Of a DNA stretch of 7,562 bases, positions 1 through 6,549 are shown piece by piece. The notes beneath the pieces were generated by a model, which did not search any database, was not told where the DNA came from, and worked only from the letters and a program-made list of their open reading frames with translations. Each line of letters begins with the position of its first letter. Positions within the stretch are counted from its first letter, which is position 1. Origin of the DNA: Clostridia bacterium (lineage in GTDB: Bacteria > Bacillota > Clostridia > Oscillospirales > CAG-382); contig JAGADB010000045.1 in NCBI GenBank assembly GCA_017613815.1, positions 1 to 7,562 of the forward strand, given 5' to 3'. Position numbers and translations under genes: made by a program.

Positions 1-629
1 CTCAAAAAGCCGAGTTCTTCCGCAAGCGCGCGGTTTATCGCGCCGTCGTCGCACAGCTTTTCGGCAAGCGTGCGGTAAGAATCGCGCAGATTAGTCTTCA
101 TCGCTTTACTTATTATCTCTATCATGTCGCGTCTTAAAAGTTCGTACTTCGCGCCCACCGTTTCGTCGAAAAGTCCGACGGAAAGCGCCTTTTCTACGGC
201 GCGGTCGTAGTCGAAATCGCCTTCGCTCTCATTATATCCGAGCGCACGCAGCGTCATCGCCGAAAACTGCTTAACAGTCGCAATATCGTCCGCGCCGAAA
301 TACGTTTCAGCCGCGCCGTTTACTATTCTGTTTTCGTAGAGCCAGCCGATGCACGCCGACGCCCAGTCGGGTACGTCGGTAAACGGGTGTGGATTTGCCT
401 GGTAGTTCGCCTTTTCCTCTTTGCCGAGCATGCGAAGCAGCGTCATGCACGCCTCCGCCCTCGTGGCGCTCCTGTCAAGGTCCAGCGCTTCCATGCTGAA
501 GCTCTCCCCCGTTCCCTTTATCAGCCCGAGGTCGTAAAGCGCGCGCGCATCTTGCTCAAAATCCGCCGAAATACCGGCTGTGAGTATCGCAAACACGCAT
601 ATCAACGATATTATTGCTTTTTTCTTCAC
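1..629 (-). CDS. Exported S-layer-homology (SLH) domain protein, N-terminal part (3' end outside window)
   Basis: I translated this gene by hand from a GTG start at 629; 209 codons are visible before the frame leaves the left edge with no stop. Residues 1-22 look like a Sec signal peptide: a KKK start, a hydrophobic core, and a likely cut after Ile-Ser-Ala. The mature part begins with an SLH-like repeat at about 27-70 (ALYDLGLIKG, then SATRAEA, then LLRMLG). A second follows at about 83-132 (PFTDVPDWA, then LRALGY), and a third, weaker one lies at about 140-175. SLH repeats generally anchor proteins non-covalently to secondary cell-wall polymer in Gram-positives. Only the first repeat keeps the TRAE-type motif. 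Clostridial SLH proteins as I recall them often carry the FTDVPDWA form seen in the second. The start is supported by a strong ribosome binding site, the signal peptide and an upstream promoter. Any C-terminal catalytic or adhesion domain would lie outside the window, so the specific function is unknown. Confidence 0.88.
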   Translation of the reverse strand, partial: MKKKAIISLICVFAILTAGISADFEQDARALYDLGLIKGTGESFSMEALDLDRSATRAEACMTLLRMLGKEEKANYQANPHPFTDVPDWASACIGWLYENRIVNGAAETYFGADDIATVKQFSAMTLRALGYNESEGDFDYDRAVEKALSVGLFDETVGAKYELLRRDMIEIISKAMKTNLRDSYRTLAEKLCDDGAINRALAEELGFL

Positions 630-635
630 GTGTTT

Positions 636-644
636 CCCTCCCCC
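636..644 (-). promoter_or_regulatory. Strong ribosome binding site of the SLH gene
   Basis: On the minus strand the motif GGGGGAGGG lies 6 bases before the GTG codon at 629. It decides the start: GTG at this point gives a classical signal peptide, and no upstream in-frame ATG is supported. Confidence 0.8.
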
Positions 645-660
645 GCCTTTCTTCAAATTT

Positions 661-689
661 ATTATATATCAAATAGAAATCAAAGTCAA
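661..689 (-). promoter_or_regulatory. Sigma-A-type promoter of the SLH gene
   Basis: On the minus strand TTGACT (689-684, five of six matches to the -35 consensus) is followed by a 17-base spacer and TATAAT (666-661, perfect -10). Transcription should start near 653-655, giving a leader of about 25 bases that contains the ribosome binding site. This supports the SLH gene being transcribed separately from the polC operon. The -35 box lies about 28 bases from the nearest palindromic repeat. Confidence 0.82.
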
Positions 690-710
690 ATTTCGGTTAT
701 TTTATTTTTG

Positions 711-776
711 TTTTTCGTGTTACTTTCTCTCACGAGAGAGAAAGTAACACAAAGAGAGCGGAATTCTTTATAGTTT
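711..776 (-). repeat. Palindromic repeat, copy A (hairpin 717-750)
   Basis: A perfect inverted repeat has 15-base arms at 717-731 and 736-750 (GTGTTACTTTCTCTC and its complement) around the loop ACGA. Similarity to copy B, in inverse orientation, extends beyond the stem: the inner flank AAAGAGAGCGGAA and then TATAGTT, and the outer flank TTTTTCG, are shared. The extended similarity marks it as a member of a repeat family and not only a local hairpin. No T-run directly follows the stem on the minus strand, so it is not a typical intrinsic terminator. Strand is assigned so that copy B is plus. Confidence 0.85.
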
Positions 777-836
777 TGTCGGTGATGTTTTGAGCGAACA
801 TTGTGGATATGTGATACCGACTTCATGAGGGAAACG

Positions 837-880
837 GTTTTTCGTACTTTTTCTCACGCGAGAAAAGTACCAAAAGAGCG
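837..880 (-). repeat. Palindromic repeat, diverged copy C (hairpin 844-870)
   Basis: The stem pairs GTACTTTTTCTC (844-855) with GAGAAAAGTAC (860-870) around the loop ACGC, with one bulged T. The flanks TTTTTCGT before and CAAAAGAGCG after match copy A in order and orientation, so it looks like a diverged member of the same family. The longer inner flank shared by A and B is missing. Confidence 0.7.
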
Positions 881-903
881 CGCGCTTTCTCGCAGAAAGC
901 GCG
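881..903. repeat. Short GC-rich perfect hairpin
   Basis: Arms CGCGCTTTCT (881-890) and AGAAAGCGCG (894-903) pair perfectly around a three-base loop. It directly abuts copy C and may be part of that repeat unit. No T-run follows on either strand, so it is not called a terminator. Confidence 0.65.
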
Positions 904-952
904 GGAAAGACAATTATTTCAAATGTTTTCTTTGTTTGCACTAAATATCGGC

Positions 953-1036
953 TATATAACTATAAAAGGTTTCCGCTCTCTTTGTTTTACTTTCTCTCTC
1001 GTGAGAGAAAGTAAATGAGAGAAAGTAACACGAAAA
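953..1036 (+). repeat. Palindromic repeat, copy B (hairpin 986-1015) with internal duplication
   Basis: This is the inverted counterpart of copy A. The stem has 13-base arms at 986-998 and 1003-1015 around the loop TCGT. The shared flanks are AACTATAAA, TTCCGCTCTCTTTG and CACGAAAAA. Compared with copy A it carries an extra 14-base unit: GAGAGAAAGTAA occurs at 1003-1014 and again at 1017-1028. The second occurrence continues into the CACGAAAAA flank as in copy A, so the extra unit looks like a tandem duplication of one stem arm. Confidence 0.82.
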
Positions 1037-1041
1037 ATACT

Positions 1042-1079
1042 AAAAAAACAAAAAAGTGCAGTTTACTCTGCACTTTTTT
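1042..1079 (-). terminator. Intrinsic terminator of the rseP-ispG-polC operon
   Basis: A 12-base perfect stem (AAAAAAGTGCAG at 1050-1061 with its complement at 1068-1079, six-base loop) begins 5 bases after the polC stop. On the minus strand the stem ends in six Ts, then G and seven more Ts (1048-1042), the classic Rho-independent form. On the plus strand the stem also ends in a T-rich stretch, so it might work in both directions. Confidence 0.9.
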
Positions 1080-1084
1080 ATTAT

Positions 1085-4000
1085 TCAGAACAATCTGAGC
1101 TGATTTGTCTCGCTCAGGTCATCGAGAACTCCGTTTTTACGGAGTATCTCGATAACCGCCTTTGTGATTTGGGTTTTGGTTTTGAGGTCTTCGACCGAGA
1201 GGATTTCGCCCTCGCTTGCGGCCTTATAGATACTTTCCGCGGCGGCGTCTCCGAGTCCGCCCATTGAGGAGAACGGGCATCTTATACCGCGTTCGCCCTC
1301 CGGGAGAAAGTGCTTGCTATGGGACTTTTTGAGGTCGGGGCGCAGGAACGTAAAGCCTCTTGCGCACGCCTCGTTGCAGAGCTGGAGTGTGGAAATCATA
1401 TCCTGCTCCTTCTGAGTTGCGTCCTTGCCTTTCTGTTCGATTTCCCTCAAGACCGCCTTTATATGTTCTTTACCCTTTGTTACGATTTCCGCGTCGAAGC
1501 CGCCGGGTGCGACCGACAGGAACGCCGAATAGAAGACCTGCGGCATATGCACCTTAAACCAGCCGAGCCGCAGCGCCGACATATCGTACGCAACGGCGTG
1601 CGCCTTCGGGAACATATATTTAATCTTCATACAGCTGTCGATATACCAGTCGGGAACTCCGTGGGACTTCATTTCCTCTATCATTTCGGGGGTGAGCTTC
1701 TCTTTCGCCCTGCCCTTACGGGTAATCTCCATTATGTTGAAAGCATCGGACGGCTCAAGTCCCTTGTTCATAAGGTAGGTCATAATGGAGTCTCGCGTTC
1801 CGATAACCTCGGAAATGGTGCAGGTGCCGTTGTGTATGAGCTCCTGCGCGTTGGAGAGCCACACGTCGGTGCCGTGCGAGAGTCCGGAAATCTGGAGCAG
1901 GTCGGCGAAGTTTTTAGGCTTCGACTCGACAATCATCTGCCTTACGAATTTCGTGCCGAATTCGGGAAGCCCGAAGGTTCCGACCTCGCTGTCGATGTCG
2001 GCGGGGTTTATTTTAAGGGATTTCGTCGAGATGAAAAGCTCCATGACCTCGGGGTCGTTCATGGGAATATCGAGCACAGAGATTCCAGAATACTTTTCCA
2101 TCATCTTGTATTTCGTCGGCACATCGTGGCCGAGCAGGTCGAGCTTCAATATCGTGTCGTGCAGATATTTGAACGCGAAGTGCGTCGTGATAACGCCGCT
2201 TCCCGCGTCGTCCGCGGGGTGCTGAACGGGAGTGAAGTCGTAAATGTCGTACTCCTTCGGCACGACTATGATGCCGCCGGGGTGCTGTCCCGTCGTCCTC
2301 TTTACGCCGGTGCAGCCGTTCGTGAGCCGCTGCTCTTCCGCCCTGTTAAGTACGATATTCCTCTCTTCGAGGTACTTTTTGACGTATCCGTAGGCGTTCT
2401 TTTCGGCTATCGTTCCTATCGTGCCGGCACGGAACACGTTCTTTTCCCCGAAAAGCACTTCGGTGTACTTATGCACCTTTCCCTGCACTTCTCCCGAGAA
2501 GTTAAGGTCTATATCGGGGGACTTGTCCCCCTTGAATCCGAGGAAGGTCTCGAAAGGTATGGTATGTCCGTCGCCGAGCAGGTCGGTATTGCATTTCGGG
2601 CACTTTTTCGGCGGCAGGTCGAAGCCCGAATCGTAGGAGCCGTCGGTTATGAATTCGCTGTAAGTGCATTTGGGGCACCTGTAATGCGGAACGAGCGGAT
2701 TTACTTCGGTAATACCCGCCATGGTCGCGACGAACGACGAGCCGACCGAGCCCCTCGACGCAACGAGGTAGCCGTTCTTTTCGCTGTACTGAATAAGTCT
2801 TCTCGCTATGACGTAAAGCACGGCAAAGCCGTGTTTTATTATCGGTTCAAGTTCTCTTTCGAGCCGTTTTTCGACTATTTCGGGCAGATTTTCGCCGTAA
2901 AGCTCCCTTGCCCTCTTGTAGCAGCTTTCCTTTAATTCCTCTTCGGCGCCGTCCATGTGCGGCGGATACGAGCCCTTCGGGATAGGCCTTATATTCTCTG
3001 TCATATCCGCGATTTTGTTTGTGTTTTCGACGACGATTTCATATGCCTTTTCGGGTGTAAGGTAACTGAATTCCGCAAGCATCTCGTCGGTCGTCTTCAT
3101 ATAAAGCGGCACGTCTCTGTCGGCGTCGGAGTACTTCTGTCCCGCAAGCAGTATGTGCCTGAATATCTCGTCCTCAGGCTCGTTGAAATGCACGTCGCCG
3201 GTTGCGACGACGGGGATATTAAGCTCTTCGCCGAGGGAAATTATCGTCTTGTTGATGTCTATAAGCGCGTTTTCGTCGGAAACAAGCCCTTTTTCCACCA
3301 TGAATTTATTGTTGCCTGTCGGCTGGACCTCGAGAAAATCGTAAAATTTCGCGATTTCCACGATTTCGCTCTTCTGCTTGCCCGAAAAGATTGCCTGGAA
3401 AAGCTCTCCCGACTCGCAGGCGGAGCCGATTATAAGTCCGTCTCTGTGCGTTTCGAGCACGGTTTTCGGTATTCTCGGTACTCTGTAAAAATAGTTCAAG
3501 TACGAGTAGGATACTAACTTGTAAAGGTTTTTAAGTCCCGTCCGGTTTTTAACCAGAATAATCTGGTGATAGCTTTTGAGCTTTTTGGGGTCGCAGTTGC
3601 CGCTCATGGCTCTTTTAAGCCCCGCAAGGTCCTTTATGCCCTCGATCTTGATCTTTTTAAGCAGTTTTTCAAAGATGAGCGCGAGCATTTTCGCGTCTTC
3701 AAACGCCCTGTGGTGATTGAAGTCGCCGAGGTTGAAATATTTTGCAAGCGAGTCGAGCTTGTGGGTTTTAAGGTCGGCGTTGCAGTATCTCGACATCGCG
3801 ACGGTATCGACGTAGGTCGGGTTGAACTCGATACCCAGCTTTTCCGCGTCTTTTCTCAAAAATCCGATGTCGAAGTTTGCGTTGTGCGCGACGAACACCG
3901 CTTTTCCCGCAAATTCAAGGAATTTCGGCAGCACGTCTTTGATATACGGCGCGTCCTTCACGTCGTCGTCTTTAATTCCCGTGATTTCGGTTATCGTCTC

Positions 4001-5440
4001 GCTTATATGTATTCCGGGGTTGACGAAGCTCTCGAAGGTGTCGAGTATTTTTCCGTTTTTGTAAAGCGCGGCGCCTATTTCGATAATCTCGTTCGCCCTT
4101 TCGGAAAGTCCCGTCGTCTCGAGGTCGAAAACGCAGAAAACGCCGTCTTCAAAGTCGGCGTTGCCCTCTCCGAACACGGCAGTCGCCGTGTCGTCGACGA
4201 AGTACGCCTCAATCCCGTAAATAATCTTGAAATCGGCGCCTGCCTTTTCCGCTTCCGTCATTATTTCGGGGAACGCCTGCAGATTTCCGTGGTCGGTTAC
4301 CGCAACGGCAGAATGTCCGAACCGCTTTACCGTCTCGACGACGTCCTTCGGCGAGAAAACCGAGTCCATCGTTGACATGGTCGTATGCAGATGCAGTTCG
4401 ACGCGCTTTTTTTCGGCTTTGTCGGTGCGCTTTTTTTCCTTAATCACGGCAACGGCGCGCGGGGAAATCTCCGTTTCGCCGCCGTCGAATTTGTTTTTCT
4501 GCATAACGCCTTTGAGCATTACGCACACGCCGTCCTTCAGAGCGGACATCTCTTTTTCTTCTTCCGCATCGTAAATAAGTCTTACCACCGCCGACGCGTC
4601 GCGGTCGGTTATGTAAAAGGATATTATGTATTTATCCTCTTTTTTCGTGGTCTTTTTCTGGTACGAGAATATCTCGCCGCAGACGGTGAACTGCTCTTTT
4701 CCTTCTTTTGCGTCCCTTATCGGAATAATCTCGTATTTCCCGAATTTTCCCTTGACGGTCTTCATATCCGACGTGTCGAACGTCATCCTGCCCGACTTTA
4801 CGGTATGGGTTTCGGTGTCGACGCTTGCTGCCGATTCGCCTCCGAATACGGAATTGCGCCCGGGAGAACCGTTTCCGGCTTTTATTTCCTCGCGTGCAAA
4901 CATTGAAAGCGGTAAAATTTCCTCTTCGCCGCGCTCGATACTCGTAACTCCCGTAAACTCCACGGAATAGCGCTCGCCGAACATTCGGTAAATCACGTCT
5001 GAAATGATCGTGTCGCAGTTTCCCGACAAAAGCAGCTTCTTTCCGCCGTTTTTGAGCGAGATTTTCATCACGTTTTCGTCGGCGCTGACCTCCGCGCCTT
5101 CAAGCGCGCTTTCGGCGCCCTCGAAAAAGCCGTTTCCGAGGGCCGTCGTCTTCGCAAGCTCGTAAAAGACGTGCGGCGCGTACTTTATACTGAAAGCCGT
5201 GTTCTCAAAAGTCGGATATATCGCCATAAACCGCAGTTCGTACGCTTCTTTTATTCCGTTTTCGACTTTTTCTATCTTCTCGGGCGGAAAATAAACGTCA
5301 AACGTACAGTACGCCTGTATCATACGTTTTTCCACGTCCGCGCTGAGACGAAAGTCGGTAACGTGCTCAAGCACGTTTATTTCGTCCTTCTCACGCTGAC
5401 TGTATTTTTTGAATTTTTCCGCAAAACCGGTTTTTGCCAT
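1085..5440 (-). CDS. polC: DNA polymerase III subunit alpha, Gram-positive PolC type
   Basis: This 1451-residue protein is the main replicative DNA polymerase with built-in proofreading, and its length is typical (B. subtilis PolC is about 1437). In order it shows an N-terminal domain (about 1-165), a variable linker, and an OB fold (about 230-335). The first half of a PHP domain follows (HLHTTMSTMD at 350-359, TDHG at 382-385). A DEDDh exonuclease is inserted at about 433-595, with D439, E441, D524, H577 and D582 in place. The second PHP half includes GDVH at 748-751. The polymerase part has a zinc site (C922, C925, C947, C950) and catalytic Asp residues D976 and D978 (PDIDLNF) plus D1101 (LDLLG). 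The last residues, QLRLF, form a sliding-clamp binding motif. All key residues are present and no frameshift is seen. It starts with ATG 22 bases after ispG and ends at a TGA followed by a terminator. Identification is secure. Confidence 0.98.
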   Translation of the reverse strand: MAKTGFAEKFKKYSQREKDEINVLEHVTDFRLSADVEKRMIQAYCTFDVYFPPEKIEKVENGIKEAYELRFMAIYPTFENTAFSIKYAPHVFYELAKTTALGNGFFEGAESALEGAEVSADENVMKISLKNGGKKLLLSGNCDTIISDVIYRMFGERYSVEFTGVTSIERGEEEILPLSMFAREEIKAGNGSPGRNSVFGGESAASVDTETHTVKSGRMTFDTSDMKTVKGKFGKYEIIPIRDAKEGKEQFTVCGEIFSYQKKTTKKEDKYIISFYITDRDASAVVRLIYDAEEEKEMSALKDGVCVMLKGVMQKNKFDGGETEISPRAVAVIKEKKRTDKAEKKRVELHLHTTMSTMDSVFSPKDVVETVKRFGHSAVAVTDHGNLQAFPEIMTEAEKAGADFKIIYGIEAYFVDDTATAVFGEGNADFEDGVFCVFDLETTGLSERANEIIEIGAALYKNGKILDTFESFVNPGIHISETITEITGIKDDDVKDAPYIKDVLPKFLEFAGKAVFVAHNANFDIGFLRKDAEKLGIEFNPTYVDTVAMSRYCNADLKTHKLDSLAKYFNLGDFNHHRAFEDAKMLALIFEKLLKKIKIEGIKDLAGLKRAMSGNCDPKKLKSYHQIILVKNRTGLKNLYKLVSYSYLNYFYRVPRIPKTVLETHRDGLIIGSACESGELFQAIFSGKQKSEIVEIAKFYDFLEVQPTGNNKFMVEKGLVSDENALIDINKTIISLGEELNIPVVATGDVHFNEPEDEIFRHILLAGQKYSDADRDVPLYMKTTDEMLAEFSYLTPEKAYEIVVENTNKIADMTENIRPIPKGSYPPHMDGAEEELKESCYKRARELYGENLPEIVEKRLERELEPIIKHGFAVLYVIARRLIQYSEKNGYLVASRGSVGSSFVATMAGITEVNPLVPHYRCPKCTYSEFITDGSYDSGFDLPPKKCPKCNTDLLGDGHTIPFETFLGFKGDKSPDIDLNFSGEVQGKVHKYTEVLFGEKNVFRAGTIGTIAEKNAYGYVKKYLEERNIVLNRAEEQRLTNGCTGVKRTTGQHPGGIIVVPKEYDIYDFTPVQHPADDAGSGVITTHFAFKYLHDTILKLDLLGHDVPTKYKMMEKYSGISVLDIPMNDPEVMELFISTKSLKINPADIDSEVGTFGLPEFGTKFVRQMIVESKPKNFADLLQISGLSHGTDVWLSNAQELIHNGTCTISEVIGTRDSIMTYLMNKGLEPSDAFNIMEITRKGRAKEKLTPEMIEEMKSHGVPDWYIDSCMKIKYMFPKAHAVAYDMSALRLGWFKVHMPQVFYSAFLSVAPGGFDAEIVTKGKEHIKAVLREIEQKGKDATQKEQDMISTLQLCNEACARGFTFLRPDLKKSHSKHFLPEGERGIRCPFSSMGGLGDAAAESIYKAASEGEILSVEDLKTKTQITKAVIEILRKNGVLDDLSETNQLRLF

Positions 5441-5452
5441 TATTTATCTTTA

Positions 5453-5458
5453 CCTTTT
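5453..5458 (-). promoter_or_regulatory. Weak ribosome binding site of polC
   Basis: The best Shine-Dalgarno-like sequence in the 22-base ispG-polC gap is AAAAGG, 12 bases from the ATG, which is longer and weaker than the sites before ispG and the SLH gene. The polymerase may be translated less efficiently than its operon neighbours; this is an inference from sequence only. Confidence 0.45.
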
Positions 5459-5462
5459 CAGT

Positions 5463-6533
5463 TTATTTTTCCGAAATTTGTTCGTAATGCAGTTTTTCCG
5501 CTTCGGAAAGCAGGATTTCGTATATCTTGTCTGCGGGTATGCTTCCTACCGTCTCGCCCTTCTTGAAAAGCAGCGCCTTTCCGTCGCCTCCCGCAACGCC
5601 TATATCGGCTTCCCTTGCCTCTCCCGGTCCGTTTACGGCGCAGCCCATCACGGCGACCGTCATATCCCAGTCCTTGTTTTTGAGCTCGTTTTCGATGCGT
5701 TTCGCCGTACCGAATACGTCGATGTTACACCTCGAGCACGTCGGGCAGGACACGACCTTTACCCCTTTTCTCAGCGACAGCGCGGAAAGTATGTCCTTTG
5801 CCGCCTCGACTTCCTTTACGACGTCGTCGGAGAGGGACACCCTCATGGTGTCGCCTATTCCGTCGCACAAAAGCGAGCCGAGTCCGATGCTCGACTTTAT
5901 GAGCCCCATTCTCTCGGTGCCCGCCTCGGTTACCCCTATATGTATCGGGTAGTCGGTCATCTGCGCGAATATCCTGTTCGCCTTTACCGCCTTTTCTCCG
6001 TCGGAGGACTTTATCGACACGACTATGTCTTCAAAATCGAATTTTTCAAGCAGTTTTACGTGGTACATCGCGCTTTCCGCAAGCGCTTCCGCGCACGGAG
6101 AGCCGTATTTTTCAAGCAGGTGCTTTTCGAGCGAGCCGCCGTTTACGCCTATCCTTATCGGGATGTTTCTGCTCCTACATTTATCCGCAACCGCCTTGAT
6201 ATTCTCGTCGGAGCCGATATTGCCGGGGTTTATCCTGATTTTGTCTATGCCGTAATCGGCGCAGGCAAGCGCAATTTTATAGTTGAAATGTATGTCCGCG
6301 ACGAGCGGAATATCGGTATGTTCCTTGAAATAAGGAATGTTTTTCGCGCACTCCTCGTCGGGAACGGAAAAGCGCACGACGTCGCAGCCCGCCTCTTCAA
6401 GCCTTTTTATCTGCGCAAGCGTCGATTCCTTATCCGACGTCTTCGTAAACGTCATGGACTGAATCGCAATCGGGTTGCCGTCCCCGATTTTAACCCTGCC
6501 TATCTTTACTTCCCTTGATTTTCTTCTTTCCAC
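5463..6533 (-). CDS. ispG: 4-hydroxy-3-methylbut-2-en-1-yl diphosphate synthase (GcpE/IspG)
   Basis: IspG is the penultimate enzyme of the MEP isoprenoid pathway. It reductively opens 2-C-methyl-D-erythritol 2,4-cyclodiphosphate to HMBPP, using a [4Fe-4S] cluster and electrons from flavodoxin or ferredoxin in the cytoplasm. The 356-residue protein is the usual bacterial length. The N-terminal TIM-barrel part shows the family motif GDGNPIAIQSM (17-27), followed by VRFSVPD, ADIHFN and IRINPGN. The C-terminal part holds the cluster ligands: C263 and C266 in CPTC, C298 in MGCAVNGPGE, and E305. The start is GTG at 6533; it aligns with the family start (RRKSREVKIG) and has a good ribosome binding site. 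The gene sits 16 bases after rseP and 22 before polC, an arrangement common in Clostridia, where dxr often lies upstream of rseP; dxr would fall outside this window. Confidence 0.97.
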   Translation of the reverse strand: MERRKSREVKIGRVKIGDGNPIAIQSMTFTKTSDKESTLAQIKRLEEAGCDVVRFSVPDEECAKNIPYFKEHTDIPLVADIHFNYKIALACADYGIDKIRINPGNIGSDENIKAVADKCRSRNIPIRIGVNGGSLEKHLLEKYGSPCAEALAESAMYHVKLLEKFDFEDIVVSIKSSDGEKAVKANRIFAQMTDYPIHIGVTEAGTERMGLIKSSIGLGSLLCDGIGDTMRVSLSDDVVKEVEAAKDILSALSLRKGVKVVSCPTCSRCNIDVFGTAKRIENELKNKDWDMTVAVMGCAVNGPGEAREADIGVAGGDGKALLFKKGETVGSIPADKIYEILLSEAEKLHYEQISEK

Positions 6534-6540
6534 GTCTTTC

Positions 6541-6547
6541 TCTCCCC
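6541..6547 (-). promoter_or_regulatory. Ribosome binding site of ispG
   Basis: GGGGAGA on the minus strand lies 7 bases before the GTG start at 6533 and just after the rseP stop codon (6552-6550). It supports the GTG start and suggests that ispG is translated from the rseP message. Confidence 0.75.
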
Positions 6548-6549
6548 GC

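Larger units (their letters stand above)
630..1084. other. Gene-free, repeat-rich intergenic region between polC and the SLH gene
   Basis: These 455 bases contain no supportable protein gene. From right to left they hold the polC terminator, palindromic repeat copy B, a GC-rich hairpin, diverged copy C, copy A, and the SLH promoter and ribosome binding site. The stretches between repeats (about 780-836 and 905-950) show nothing I recognise. Copies A and B face each other and could pair over long distance, enclosing about 180 bases. Confidence 0.8.

Noticed and set aside
717..750. Hairpin A as an intrinsic terminator for a minus-strand transcript
   Set aside because: No T-run follows the stem on the minus strand, and the operon already ends at 1042-1079. 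Its likeness to copies B and C fits a repeat better.
387..773. A 128-codon plus-strand open frame across the SLH gene start and repeat copy A
   Set aside because: It runs antisense through the SLH coding region, its promoter and a palindromic repeat; no ribosome binding site or recognisable protein feature.
825..944. A 39-codon plus-strand open frame in the intergenic region (starts MRETVFRTF)
   Set aside because: It reads through hairpins C and the GC-rich hairpin, has no Shine-Dalgarno sequence, and its basic composition comes from the repeats. Translated repeats of this kind commonly give spurious small proteins.
711..1036. CRISPR array
   Set aside because: The repeats are palindromes in mixed orientation, differ in length and sequence, are unevenly spaced, and have no cas genes near them.
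1310..2935. A 541-codon open frame on the plus strand, antisense to polC
   Set aside because: It lies entirely inside the intact polC gene, has no recognisable domain or ribosome binding site, and its composition (rich in Arg, Val, His) is what the complement of a codon-biased gene gives.
5409..6518. A 369-codon open frame on the plus strand, antisense to ispG
   Set aside because: It is a shadow of ispG, which carries all family motifs. The antisense product has no domain and no credible start.
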